64,000 nucleotides of DNA from Hymenobacter baengnokdamensis (GCF_008728635.1 NZ_CP044285.1:2976001-3040000); one strand, 5' to 3'; counted from the first letter of the stretch, positions 8,766 through 17,152 are shown. A program made the numbers and translations. The notes: generated by a model not told the origin, from the letters alone.

Positions 8766-9539
8766 TTAGGCATTGACCGCGGCCCGGCCTTCCACATCGG
8801 CCAGAATGCGGCCGCAGTGCTCGCACACGATGATTTTCTTGTGCGAGATAATGTCGGCCTGGCGCTGTGGGGGCACCGTGTTGAAGCAGCCGCCGCAGGC
8901 ATCGCGGCGCACCAGCACCACCGCCAGGCGGTTGCGCATATTACCCCGGATGCGGTCGTAGGCCGTCAGCAGGCGGGCTTCTACGGGCTGAATAGCCGTT
9001 TCGCGCTCCGCAACGAGCTGCTTTTCCTCGGCTTCGTTCTCGGCCACGATGGTGTCGAGCTCGCTTTTCTTGGTGTCGAGGTCTTTGCGGCGCTCATCGA
9101 GGCGCAGGCGCGTCACGTTGGCTTCGGTGTTGCGCTGCTCGATGAGGTACTGCGCCTCCTTGATTTTCTTGTCTGAAATCTGAATTTCGAGGCGCTGCAG
9201 CTCTACTTCTTTGGCAATAGCCTCGTACTCGCGGTTGTTGCGGACGTTGGTTTGCTGCTCTTCGTAGCGCTTGATGAGGCCTTCGGCCTCTTTCGTAGCG
9301 GCTTTGCGCTGCTTAATCTGGTCCTGCAGGCCGCTGATTTCTTCGTCGAAGCGCTTTACGCGGGCTTCGTAACCGGCAATCTCATCTTCGAGGTCGCGTA
9401 CTTCTTCGGGCAGGTCGCCTCGTACACGCCGAATCTCATCGAGCTGCGAATCAATGCGTTGCAGGTTGAGTAAAGCTTCGAGCTTGGCGGAAATAGGCGC
9501 GTCGGCCGGATTTACCACGGCGGCGGAATTAGCAGTCAT
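8766..9539 (-). CDS. Coiled-coil protein with C4 zinc ribbon
   Basis: A 257-residue protein. Residues of about 20-180 form a long heptad-rich coiled-coil hairpin (ISAKLEALLNLQRIDSQLDE onward). The C-terminus has a C4 zinc ribbon: CGGC near residue 207 and CEHC near residue 240. This is the CT398/HP0958-like arrangement annotated as C4-type zinc ribbon domain protein. Family members have been tied to RNA binding and flagellar assembly, but the role in Bacteroidota is unknown. The ATG at 9537-9539 overlaps the end of the Nif3 gene by 11 bp, a classic operon junction. Confidence 0.9.
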   Translation of the reverse strand: MTANSAAVVNPADAPISAKLEALLNLQRIDSQLDEIRRVRGDLPEEVRDLEDEIAGYEARVKRFDEEISGLQDQIKQRKAATKEAEGLIKRYEEQQTNVRNNREYEAIAKEVELQRLEIQISDKKIKEAQYLIEQRNTEANVTRLRLDERRKDLDTKKSELDTIVAENEAEEKQLVAERETAIQPVEARLLTAYDRIRGNMRNRLAVVLVRRDACGGCFNTVPPQRQADIISHKKIIVCEHCGRILADVEGRAAVNA

Positions 9540-10650
9540 ACTGAACGGGATTCGTGGAAGTTTCAGCGAATAAGACCGCAAAAGTACGACCGAACGCTGC
9601 CAGCAGCAAATCGCGGAATAGCTCGCCCGTAAATTGCTCGCTCTCAAAGTGCCCCACGTCGCAGAGCAGCAGCCGGCCCTCGGGCGCAAAAAACTCGTGG
9701 TACTTCACGTCGCCCGTCACGTAAGCATCGGCGCCGGCCGCCACGGCCGCGCCGGTCAGGAAGCTGCCCGCGCCCCCGCACAGCGCCACTTTTTTAATGG
9801 GTTTGTCAAATGCCGTGTGCTTGACCACGGGCACGCCCAGCACGGCCTTCAGGTGCTGGCGAAAATCGAGCGGACTCAGCGGCTTGGGCAATTCGCCCAC
9901 CAGGCCCGCGCCCACATCCTGGTGCTCATTCTCGAGCTTTATCAGCTCGTAGGCTACTTCTTCATACGGATGGGTTTGGCGCAGTGCGGCCAGCACGGCC
10001 GCCTGGCGGTGCAGGGGCAGCAGCACCTCAACTTTGGTTTCGGCTACGGAGGCGGGCTGGTTTTCGATGCCGATGGCGGGGCGAGAGCCGGCCCCCGGCG
10101 TAAAGGTGCCCAGGCCCGGCGTTTGGAAGCTGCACTCGCGGTAGTTGCCGACCTGGCCCGCCCCGGCAGTATATAACGCCTGCAATACTTTGTCTGACAG
10201 CTGCTGGCCATCGGCATCGGCCTGGTCGGGCACGTACGTGATGAGCCGGGCCAGCGTGCCGGTTTGGGGCGCCAGAATGCGGGTGTTGACCAGCCCCAGC
10301 TTTTGGGCTAGCCGGGCATTGACGCCCTGGCGCACGTTGTCGAGGTTGGTGTGGGCCGCGTAGATGGCCACATCGGCCTTGAGCGCGGCCATAATGGTTT
10401 GCTCTACCAGGCCCTGGCCGGTAAGCCGCCTGAGCGGCCGAAAAATAACCGGGTGGTGGCACAGCACCACGTTGCAGCCGCGCCGCGCCGCTTCGGCCAC
10501 CACGGCCGGCGTGCAGTCGAGGGCAATGAGTACGCCGGTGATTCCGGCCGTGAGCAGGCCGCATTGCAGGCCAGCATTATCGTAGCTTTCCTGGTAGGCC
10601 AGGGGCGCTGTGGTTTCGAGCAGGCGGGCCAGGTCTCTTACAGTTATCAT
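9529..10650 (-). CDS. Nif3-like dinuclear metal centre protein
   Basis: A 373-residue protein with the Nif3/YbgI metal-site motifs: VVLCHHPVIF, IYAAHTNLDN and, near the C-terminus, VKYHEFF and DVGHFESE. It has the long form with an inserted PII-like domain (residues of about 120-240), typical of Bacillus YqfO. Family members bind two metal ions in a toroidal hexamer; one has GTP cyclohydrolase activity in vitro, and the cell role is unclear. The ATG at 10648-10650 is directly preceded by heptad microrepeats (10651-10675). It is translationally coupled to the zinc-ribbon gene. Confidence 0.93.
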   Translation of the reverse strand: MITVRDLARLLETTAPLAYQESYDNAGLQCGLLTAGITGVLIALDCTPAVVAEAARRGCNVVLCHHPVIFRPLRRLTGQGLVEQTIMAALKADVAIYAAHTNLDNVRQGVNARLAQKLGLVNTRILAPQTGTLARLITYVPDQADADGQQLSDKVLQALYTAGAGQVGNYRECSFQTPGLGTFTPGAGSRPAIGIENQPASVAETKVEVLLPLHRQAAVLAALRQTHPYEEVAYELIKLENEHQDVGAGLVGELPKPLSPLDFRQHLKAVLGVPVVKHTAFDKPIKKVALCGGAGSFLTGAAVAAGADAYVTGDVKYHEFFAPEGRLLLCDVGHFESEQFTGELFRDLLLAAFGRTFAVLFAETSTNPVQYDC

Positions 10651-10737
10651 TTAGCAAATAACAGTTAACAAGCTCACGAAAGCGGAAGGTAGGGAAGGGC
10701 TGGTAGATAGTTTATAAATATAGTAAATTTATAATAT

Positions 10738-11427
10738 TTATTGGTGAACAAGACTTCCCAATACTTCTACATACCTGGCCACGTTTTCGGCCAGCCGCTT
10801 GCGGCGGTACTGCATCAGAAAGCGCGGGTGGTCGAGAATTTCAATGCGCTCAAACAAACCCAGCTCGTTATTAAGCTTTTGCAGGAATTCACCGTTGCGG
10901 CGGCCCAGGCTTACGGCCACGTCGCGGCGGAGGTTCAGCTGCTCGGCCTGGCTGGTAAGCGAGCGCCGCATGTCGGGCCACAGAGCTTTAATGATAGCCG
11001 GCGCATCGTAATAATTGTAGTTTTTGCCTTCGCGCGTCAGCTCCAGCGGGTACACTGCGCTGAGGAAAAAGTGGTCGTAAAACTCGGCCGGGCCGCCCAG
11101 CTCCGCAATAAATTTATACACGAACTCGCTCGACAGCTCGCGGCGCTTTTGCGGAAGGTCGTGCGTGATGCCGCAGCTGTCGCTGAGCGCCACCGGGTCG
11201 GTAAACGAGATGCCGGTTCGGCCACCCCCGAAGCGGCCGGGATTGATGCCGAAAATGCCAACGCGCTGGTGATTAGCGCGGTAAAAGCGCTGCGCAAACC
11301 GGCGCATAAGGTCTTGCACCTCCGGCTCCTGGTAAGAGCTGCGGGCTTCTACACCCAGGGGCAGCGGCGTGGCGGGCAGCGGAAAAGTGGCGAGCAGCTG
11401 AAGCAGGCGGGTGGCGAAGTCGGGCAT
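10738..11427 (-). CDS. SMUG2-like uracil-DNA glycosylase family protein (DUF4918)
   Basis: A 229-residue protein. The active-site region VGIFGINPGRFGGGRTGISF (residues 57-76) matches the glycosylase GINPG motif, and LDHPRFLMQYRRKR near the C-terminus carries a family-type H-P pair. Such enzymes remove uracil or related damaged bases from DNA. The frame continues upstream to 11895 antisense to lpxK, but homology begins at MPDFATRLLQLL, so ATG 11425-11427 is the start. That codon lies in an inverted repeat shared with the divergent lpxK start. The substrate is inferred from the family only. Confidence 0.82.
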   Translation of the reverse strand: MPDFATRLLQLLATFPLPATPLPLGVEARSSYQEPEVQDLMRRFAQRFYRANHQRVGIFGINPGRFGGGRTGISFTDPVALSDSCGITHDLPQKRRELSSEFVYKFIAELGGPAEFYDHFFLSAVYPLELTREGKNYNYYDAPAIIKALWPDMRRSLTSQAEQLNLRRDVAVSLGRRNGEFLQKLNNELGLFERIEILDHPRFLMQYRRKRLAENVARYVEVLGSLVHQ

Positions 11428-11466
11428 GGGGCAAAGGTCGGCTGCCGGCCCGACCTTTGCCCCATG
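11425..11466. repeat. Inverted repeat containing both divergent start codons
   Basis: A perfect 17-bp inverted repeat: 11425-11441 and 11450-11466, with an 8-nt spacer. The outer three bases of each arm are the start codons of the minus-strand glycosylase gene and of plus-strand lpxK. Each gene therefore has the same context, CCGACCTTTGCCCC-ATG. CCTTTG resembles the TTTG half of the Bacteroidota -7 box. It could be an operator, a near-leaderless bidirectional promoter, or an RNA hairpin masking the start codons. Confidence 0.9.
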
Positions 11467-12567
11467 CTTGCCTGGCTGCTGCTTCCCTTTTCCTGGCTTT
11501 ACGCTGCCGTGCTGGCCGGGCGCAACTGGCTCTACGACCACGGCTACAAGCGCTCGGCCGCCGGCTGGGTGCCGCTGCTCAACGTGGGCAACCTGCGGGT
11601 GGGCGGCACCGGCAAAACGCCCCACGTTGCCTGGCTGGTGCAGGAGCTGCTGCGCCAGGGCCAGCAGCCGGCCATATTGAGCCGGGGCTACGGCCGCCAG
11701 ACCAAAGGCCCGCGCCTGGCTACGCCTGCCGACTCGGCCGCCACGATAGGGGATGAGCCCTGCCAGTATTTCCAGGAGTTCAACCACCAGCGCGTGCCGG
11801 TGGCGGTGGCCGAAAACCGCCAGCTGGGGCTCGACCTGCTGCGCCAACACCACCCCGAGCTGACCTGCGTGGTGCTCGACGACGCGTATCAGCACCGCCG
11901 CGTGCGGCCCACGCTCAATATTCTGCTCACCGAGCTGGCCCGGCCCTTCTACACCGATTGTGTGCTGCCCGCCGGCCGCTTGCGCGAAGCACGCGCCGGG
12001 GCCGCCCGCGCCGATGTAGTTATCCTGACCAAATGCCCGCCCGGCTTATCGGCCCACGACCAGGCTACCGCCGAGGCCCAGGTGCGACGCTATGCCCGGC
12101 CGGGGGCAGTTATCATGTTTTCGAGCTATGCTTACGCCGAGCCAGTGCCGCTGGCTACCGAATTGGTAGAAGTCGGGGCTGAGTGGGTGGGCGCGGAGCC
12201 GGGCCCGCCGCCCGGCCCCGGCCCGGCGCTGCTGCTCACGGGCATTGCCCAGCCCGGCCCTTTGCGCAGCTACCTCGAAAGCCAGGGGTACACCATTATG
12301 CACCACGAAGCCCTGCCCGACCACCACGCGTTTCAGCCAGCCGACCTGGCGGCGCTGCAAAAGCACTGGCAGCCCGGCTGGCCTGTTTTCACCACCGAAA
12401 AAGACGCTACCCGCCTAAGCGAGCGCACGGCCCCAGGTTTGTGGGCCGGCCGGCCGGAGTGGGCGCTACAGTTCTACACGATTCCGGTGCGCGTGGCGTT
12501 GCTGGGCGCGGGCGCGGCCCGGCTGGCCGCCGTGGTGGCCGCCGCTACGGCGCCCGCCCAGCCCTAG
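11464..12567 (+). CDS. lpxK: Tetraacyldisaccharide 4'-kinase (lipid A kinase)
   Basis: A 367-residue protein, slightly longer than typical LpxK. An N-terminal membrane-associated helix (residues 1-18) is followed by the P-loop NVGNLRVGGTGKTPH (40-54) and LSRGYGRQTKGP (about 75-86); VVLDDAYQHRRV follows. It phosphorylates the 4' position of the lipid A disaccharide at the inner membrane, the sixth Raetz-pathway step. The frame is open upstream to 10741, but the ATG at 11464 gives the family N-terminus. It is divergent from the glycosylase gene, with only 36 bp between the two start codons. Confidence 0.95.
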   Translation: MLAWLLLPFSWLYAAVLAGRNWLYDHGYKRSAAGWVPLLNVGNLRVGGTGKTPHVAWLVQELLRQGQQPAILSRGYGRQTKGPRLATPADSAATIGDEPCQYFQEFNHQRVPVAVAENRQLGLDLLRQHHPELTCVVLDDAYQHRRVRPTLNILLTELARPFYTDCVLPAGRLREARAGAARADVVILTKCPPGLSAHDQATAEAQVRRYARPGAVIMFSSYAYAEPVPLATELVEVGAEWVGAEPGPPPGPGPALLLTGIAQPGPLRSYLESQGYTIMHHEALPDHHAFQPADLAALQKHWQPGWPVFTTEKDATRLSERTAPGLWAGRPEWALQFYTIPVRVALLGAGAARLAAVVAAATAPAQP

Positions 12568-12575
12568 TATCTTTA
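12568..12575 (+). promoter_or_regulatory. Bacteroidota -7-like element for the porin gene
   Basis: TATCTTTA, one base from TAnnTTTG, begins on the base after the lpxK stop (12565-12567). A transcript starting about 7 nt downstream would begin near 12582. That is beyond the TTG at 12580 and favours the ATG at 12625 as the porin start. No clear -33 TTTG was found. Confidence 0.45.
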
Positions 12576-12624
12576 CGCGTTGAGCCTGGTGCGCCAGCTT
12601 ACTCCCCGCGTGTTTTTTCTGTAC

Positions 12625-14649
12625 ATGGTTTCTCCTTTCTTCGCCGTAGTCCGCTGGCTCACGCTGCTGCTCACGCTGGTGCTGGCCAGCACCCTGGCCG
12701 GCCGTGCCCAGATTGTCGACGACTCGACCAAAGCGGTTTATGGCCCCAAGACTACCCGCGTCATCTACGAGGCCGAAGTGCGGCGCGACTCGGTGGGCGG
12801 CACGCCCCTCGATACTACGCTCACGCAATGGCCGCAGGCGCGATTCTGGACGCACGATACTACGTTTCAGCAAGACCTGGGCGTGTTTGGCTCGGCTTCG
12901 CGGCCGCTGCTGTACCAGCCCAATCTACAGCTCGGGGCCCGCTTCGGCCGCAACGTGTTTGACCGCAACGTGCGCGAAGCCAGCGAGGTGCCGTATTACG
13001 ACAGCCGCTCGCCCTATTCCTTTTTTCGCTACGTGCAGGGCTCGGCAGGCGAGCAGGTATTCGAGCTAAGCTACACGCGCTCGCTGAAAAAGAACTTCAG
13101 CATCGGGGTTGATTATGAACGCATTGCCTCCAACCAGATACTGGCCACCAGCGCCGCCAGCGCCCAGGTAGAACATAATAATTTTACTATATTCGGTCGC
13201 TACCAAAACGAGAGTGGTCGCTACCATCTATTGGCCAACTACTCGGCCAGCCGCCAGGCTACCCGCGAGCAGGGCGGTATCCAGCCCTCGGCGGCCGAGC
13301 AGGCCCGTATAAAAAAGCTGGGTGGGGTTATTGACTCACTCTTCAACTACGGCAACGAGCAGGTGTACCTGACGGCCGCCAACAACATCGACGACCGCGA
13401 CGCGCTGCACCTGCTCCAGACTTATCGACTACTCACTAAGGGCTTCACCGCCTATCATGTATTCGATATCCGGCGGCAGTACAATGGCTATACCGATACT
13501 GCTTTGCCGCGCGACGGGAGTGGTAATCTGCTATTTTATGATAATGCCCTGCGCAACCCCACGGCTACCAACGACCGCGCCACTTACCGGCAAATTGAAA
13601 ACACCTTCGGCCTGCTCGGCCGCACTGAGCGCATCGAGTACAACGTGTATGGGCGCTACCGCAATGCCTGGCTGGAAGAGAAAAGCACGCCGGTGGGCCG
13701 GTCGGGTACCAACCCACGCCTCGTAGCCGTGGGCAATTCGCCCAACGACACCCTCAATGTGAAGCCGCGCTACTACGGGCAGCTTTTTCTGGGGGGCACG
13801 GCCTCATTCAACTACCACACCATTTACGCCATTGAGGTAGCGGGCGAGTATTTGCCGCTCGACAATGGCGCGGTAAAAGTAGTGGGCAACGGGGCCGAAT
13901 ACTGGTTGCGCGGGCGCATCCGTACCGGCCCGTTATCGGCCGAGGCGCTGGTCAATTCGTACTCGCCCACCCTTACCCAGCGGGTGTTTTTCGGCAATCA
14001 CTACCAGTGGAATAACCTCTCGGACAACACGGCGGCCGCCTTCGCCAACACGACCACCCAGCAGCTCACCGTGCGCCTGCAGCAGCGCCTGCCGCTGCTG
14101 GCCGACCACCGTATCGAGCTAAGCGCGGCCGTGGTTAATATTAACAATTTAGTATATTATAACCAGGCCGGGGTGCCGGCTCAGCTGAGCACCAGCAAGC
14201 AGCTGCTTATCGCGTTTGCGCGCCACCGCTTCCGGGTAGGTAATGTATACTTTGATAACCAGGGCACTTACACGAAAGGCGCTGGTGACGATAATCCGGG
14301 GCTGCGCATTCCGGCCTTCGTCACGGAGTCGCGGGTCTATTACCAGCGCCGGGTATTCGGGCACGCTTTGTTTGCGCAGGTGGGCGGCGAGCTTTATTAC
14401 CAGTCGGAGTTTCGGGGCTACGGCTATTCGCCCAGCACCCAGCAGTTTTACGTGCAGGACCAGTTTAAGCTGGGTGGCTATGCGGTGGCCAACGCCTTTG
14501 TGGCGGCCGATATCAGCTCGGCTTCCATCTTTATAAAAGTGGCCTACCTCAACCAGGGGCTGGGTGCCAATGGCTATTTTACCACGCCTTACTACACGGG
14601 CTACCCGCGTCGCTTCCAGTTTGGAGTACGGTGGCGCTTCTTCAGCTAA
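12625..14649 (+). CDS. Putative outer-membrane porin (Porin_10 type)
   Basis: A 674-residue protein. The signal peptide (MVSPFFAVVRWLTLLLTLVL, cleavage after AGRAQ) is followed by many amphipathic beta strands rich in Tyr and Phe, ending in VRWRFFS with an aromatic residue near the C-terminus, typical of barrels. The whole protein resembles the Bacteroidota 'putative porin' family. A longer frame begins at TTG 12580, but ATG 12625 gives a clean signal peptide. Two AT-rich patches with rare codons lie at 13172-13193 and 14136-14161. The substrate is not predictable. Confidence 0.85.
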   Translation: MVSPFFAVVRWLTLLLTLVLASTLAGRAQIVDDSTKAVYGPKTTRVIYEAEVRRDSVGGTPLDTTLTQWPQARFWTHDTTFQQDLGVFGSASRPLLYQPNLQLGARFGRNVFDRNVREASEVPYYDSRSPYSFFRYVQGSAGEQVFELSYTRSLKKNFSIGVDYERIASNQILATSAASAQVEHNNFTIFGRYQNESGRYHLLANYSASRQATREQGGIQPSAAEQARIKKLGGVIDSLFNYGNEQVYLTAANNIDDRDALHLLQTYRLLTKGFTAYHVFDIRRQYNGYTDTALPRDGSGNLLFYDNALRNPTATNDRATYRQIENTFGLLGRTERIEYNVYGRYRNAWLEEKSTPVGRSGTNPRLVAVGNSPNDTLNVKPRYYGQLFLGGTASFNYHTIYAIEVAGEYLPLDNGAVKVVGNGAEYWLRGRIRTGPLSAEALVNSYSPTLTQRVFFGNHYQWNNLSDNTAAAFANTTTQQLTVRLQQRLPLLADHRIELSAAVVNINNLVYYNQAGVPAQLSTSKQLLIAFARHRFRVGNVYFDNQGTYTKGAGDDNPGLRIPAFVTESRVYYQRRVFGHALFAQVGGELYYQSEFRGYGYSPSTQQFYVQDQFKLGGYAVANAFVAADISSASIFIKVAYLNQGLGANGYFTTPYYTGYPRRFQFGVRWRFFS

Positions 14650-14713
14650 CCGCCGTTCGCGCTTCGCCGGGCTTATCGCTCAGGGTTAAAATAAACGGGT
14701 AGCTACTCAGTAT

Positions 14714-15316
14714 ATGAAAGAGAAAACCATTCTTAAGCTCAAGCTCAACACCGACCCACGCTGGGTAGATTTGGCCAGCAAGAATCTCGAAGAAATCCTG
14801 GTTGACCACGCCTATTGCGAGCAGAAGGCGGCCAGCACTGGCATCTCGCTCATCGTGCATTACCCCGAAAAAGAGCGGCTGGTTGACGAGCTTACCCTGC
14901 TGGTAGCCGAGGAATGGAGCCATTTTGAGCGCGTGGTGCAGGAGCTGCGCAAGCGCAGCCTGCCGCTGGGCCGCCCGCGCCGCGACGAGTACGTGGTGCA
15001 GCTTATGGCCCACATTCGCAAGGGTGGCCCGCGCGAGCGCCAGCTGCTCGACCAGCTGCTGGTGTCGGCGCTTATCGAGGCGCGCTCCTGCGAGCGCTTT
15101 AAGCTGCTGTGGCTGCACCTGCAAGACCGCGACCCCGAGCTCAGCCAGTTTTATTATGAGCTGATGGCCAGCGAAGCAGGCCACTTCGTGAGCTACGTCG
15201 ACCTGGCCAAAGAATACTGCGACCCGGCCGAAGTAGATGCCCGCTTGCAGGAATTACTCAGGCTCGAAGGGGAGATTGTCGTAAACCTGCCGGTGCGCGA
15301 CGACCGCATGCATTAA
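14714..15316 (+). CDS. miaE: tRNA-(ms2io6A)-hydroxylase MiaE
   Basis: A 200-residue di-iron protein of the ferritin-like fold. Carboxylate/His ligand motifs are visible: EEILVDHAYCEQKA, VAEEWSHFERV, ALIEARSCERFK and SEAGHFVSYVD. It hydroxylates the isopentenyl group of ms2i6A37 in tRNA, using O2, to give ms2io6A. Its substrate is the product of MiaB, encoded at 4319-5755. The start is ATG 14714; tsaE follows 62 bp downstream on the same strand. Confidence 0.93.
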   Translation: MKEKTILKLKLNTDPRWVDLASKNLEEILVDHAYCEQKAASTGISLIVHYPEKERLVDELTLLVAEEWSHFERVVQELRKRSLPLGRPRRDEYVVQLMAHIRKGGPRERQLLDQLLVSALIEARSCERFKLLWLHLQDRDPELSQFYYELMASEAGHFVSYVDLAKEYCDPAEVDARLQELLRLEGEIVVNLPVRDDRMH

Positions 15317-15378
15317 AAAAACCTTGCGCGCTACGAAAGACCGTCAGGATGATGACCAACTGGGAAACAACGCAAAAA

Positions 15379-15816
15379 ATGCCTTCTCTTACCCTCGAAA
15401 TACCAACGCTGGCTGCCCTGCCCACGGCCGCCCGGCAGCTTGCCACGGCCCTTGCCGAATCGGGCCAGACCATCGTGACCTTCGTGGGCGAGATGGGGGC
15501 GGGCAAAACGACGCTCATCCGCGCCCTGTGCGCCGAGCTGGGCGTGCACGACGACGTGAGCAGTCCGACCTTCGCCCTGGTCAATGAGTACCGCACCGGC
15601 CGGAATGAGCCCATCTATCACTTCGATTTTTATCGGGTTGACTCCGAAGAAGAAGCCGCCCGGCTGGGCGCAGCAGAGTACTTCTATTCGGGGTATCTTT
15701 GCCTGGTAGAATGGCCCAGCCGCATCACGGGGCTGTTGCCTTCGCAACGGCTGCTCGTGGAGCTGTCGGTAACCGGCCCGGAATCAAGACAATTATCAAT
15801 TACCAGTGAGCAGTGA
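15379..15816 (+). CDS. tsaE: tRNA threonylcarbamoyladenosine biosynthesis ATPase TsaE
   Basis: A 145-residue protein with Walker A GEMGAGKTT (about residues 38-46), SSPTFALVNEY and the YHFDFYRVDSEEEA motif typical of TsaE (YjeE). With TsaB and TsaD it drives formation of t6A37 in tRNA. ATG 15379 gives the family N-terminus; an ATG at 15349 is an alternative. The last eight residues (QLSITSEQ) and the stop are encoded by a heptad microrepeat that continues into the intergenic region, so the tail seems to have been added or replaced by repeat DNA. Confidence 0.93.
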   Translation: MPSLTLEIPTLAALPTAARQLATALAESGQTIVTFVGEMGAGKTTLIRALCAELGVHDDVSSPTFALVNEYRTGRNEPIYHFDFYRVDSEEEAARLGAAEYFYSGYLCLVEWPSRITGLLPSQRLLVELSVTGPESRQLSITSEQ

Positions 15817-15879
15817 GCAGTGCACAATGATTGTTTGGCAGCCAGAAGCTGCTCACTGGTCATTGCGCACTGCTCACTG
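15803..15879. repeat. Heptad microrepeats forming an inverted repeat between tsaE and ald
   Basis: CAGTGAG-type 7-bp units begin in the tsaE stop region. Arms 15811-15830 and 15860-15879 pair over 20 bp with one mismatch; an inner pair, 15803-15813 and 15849-15859, matches over 11 bp. The last ACTG unit ends 10 bp before the ald ATG (15890). Similar units precede nif3, nifU and the nucleotidase gene. Confidence 0.85.
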
Positions 15880-15889
15880 AAATTAAGTT

Positions 15890-17116
15890 ATGGCCGAACA
15901 GCTACCCTCTGGCTTTGGCGCCTTGGCTACGAGCCGCGCCTACTTCACCCAGGAGTCGATGCTGGCCGTGGACACGCGCAAGCGCAAGCTTTTTATTGGT
16001 CTGCCTAAGGAGATATCCTTGCAGGAAAACCGCCTGGGGCTCACGCCCGAAGCCGTGGTACACCTCATCAGCGAAGGCCACGAAGTGATGCTCGAAAGCG
16101 GGGCCGGCGAGCCCAGCAAGTTTTCCGACCACGACTATTCGGAGGCGGGCGCTACCATCGCCTACTCGACCGAGGAAGTGTACAAGGCCGATATTATCTT
16201 GAAAGTGGCCCCGCCCATGATGGATGAGATTGAGCTGATGCGCCCCGGCCAAACCCTCATCTCGGCCCTGCAAATGGGTACCATGACGCCCGAATTTATC
16301 AATGCCCTGGCTCGTAAAAAGGTCAATGCCATCGGCTTCGAGCTGATAAAAGACCCCAGCGGTGCCCGCCCGGTGGTGCGCGCCATGAGTGAAATCGCCG
16401 GCTCAACGGTAATGCTCGTGGCCGCCGAGTACCTGGCCCGCTCCAACGAGGGCAAAGGCATTATTCTGGGCGGTATCACGGGGGTGCCGCCGTCGCAGGT
16501 CGTTATCCTGGGTGCGGGCACGGTAGCCGAGTACGCCGCCCGCGCCGCGCTGGGCCTGGGGGCGGAGGTGAAAGTATTTGATAACCACCTCTATAAGCTG
16601 CGCCGCCTCAAGCACAACCTGGGCTCGCAGCTCTACACCAGTACCCTCGATACCTTTGCCCTGAGCCAGCAGATTCGGCGGGCCGATGTGGTTATCGGGG
16701 CGCTGGCCGTCGAAGAAGGACGCATCCCGTTTATGGTGCCCGAAAGTATGGTGTCGAGCATGGCGCCGGGTTCCATCATCATCGATATCAGCATCGACCA
16801 GGGCGGCTGCTTCGAAACCAGCGAGCTGACCAGCCACAGCAAGCCAGTATTCAGGAAATACGATGTAGTGCACTACTGCGTGCCCAACATTGCCTCGCGG
16901 GTGCCCCGCACCGCCACCAACGCGCTCAGCAACATCTTCACGCCCATCCTGCAGGACATCAGCCAGCACGGCGGCATCAACGAGGCGCTGTTTACCAATG
17001 AGCATTTCCGCTCGGGCGTGTACGTGTATAAAGGCTCGCTCACGAATGCGGCCATTGCCAAGAAATTCAATATGCGCTATAAAGAGCTGGGTCTGCTGAT
17101 TGCGGTGCGGAATTAG
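15890..17116 (+). CDS. ald: Alanine dehydrogenase
   Basis: A 408-residue protein. The N-terminal domain has IGLPKEISLQENRLGLTPEA with the substrate-binding Arg; the central Rossmann fold has VVILGAGTVAEYAARAALGLGAEVKVFD. Further motifs are MSEIAGSTVM and DISIDQGGCFETSE. It interconverts L-alanine and pyruvate plus ammonia with NAD. About 35 N-terminal residues precede the usual start (near VDTRKRKLFIGLPKE), common in Bacteroidota homologues. The start ATG at 15890 lies right behind the heptad repeats. It appears to be monocistronic or co-transcribed with tsaE. Confidence 0.93.
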   Translation: MAEQLPSGFGALATSRAYFTQESMLAVDTRKRKLFIGLPKEISLQENRLGLTPEAVVHLISEGHEVMLESGAGEPSKFSDHDYSEAGATIAYSTEEVYKADIILKVAPPMMDEIELMRPGQTLISALQMGTMTPEFINALARKKVNAIGFELIKDPSGARPVVRAMSEIAGSTVMLVAAEYLARSNEGKGIILGGITGVPPSQVVILGAGTVAEYAARAALGLGAEVKVFDNHLYKLRRLKHNLGSQLYTSTLDTFALSQQIRRADVVIGALAVEEGRIPFMVPESMVSSMAPGSIIIDISIDQGGCFETSELTSHSKPVFRKYDVVHYCVPNIASRVPRTATNALSNIFTPILQDISQHGGINEALFTNEHFRSGVYVYKGSLTNAAIAKKFNMRYKELGLLIAVRN

Positions 17117-17152
17117 GGAAATACTCAGAGTATTGAGGTGCGGGCTTTCTGC

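Noticed and set aside
10741..11463. N-terminal extension of lpxK to 608 residues
   Set aside because: The extra part is antisense to the glycosylase gene and has no homology; the kinase family begins at 11464.
15803..15879. CRISPR array
   Set aside because: The repeats are only 7 bp, without spacers of constant length, and no cas gene is present.
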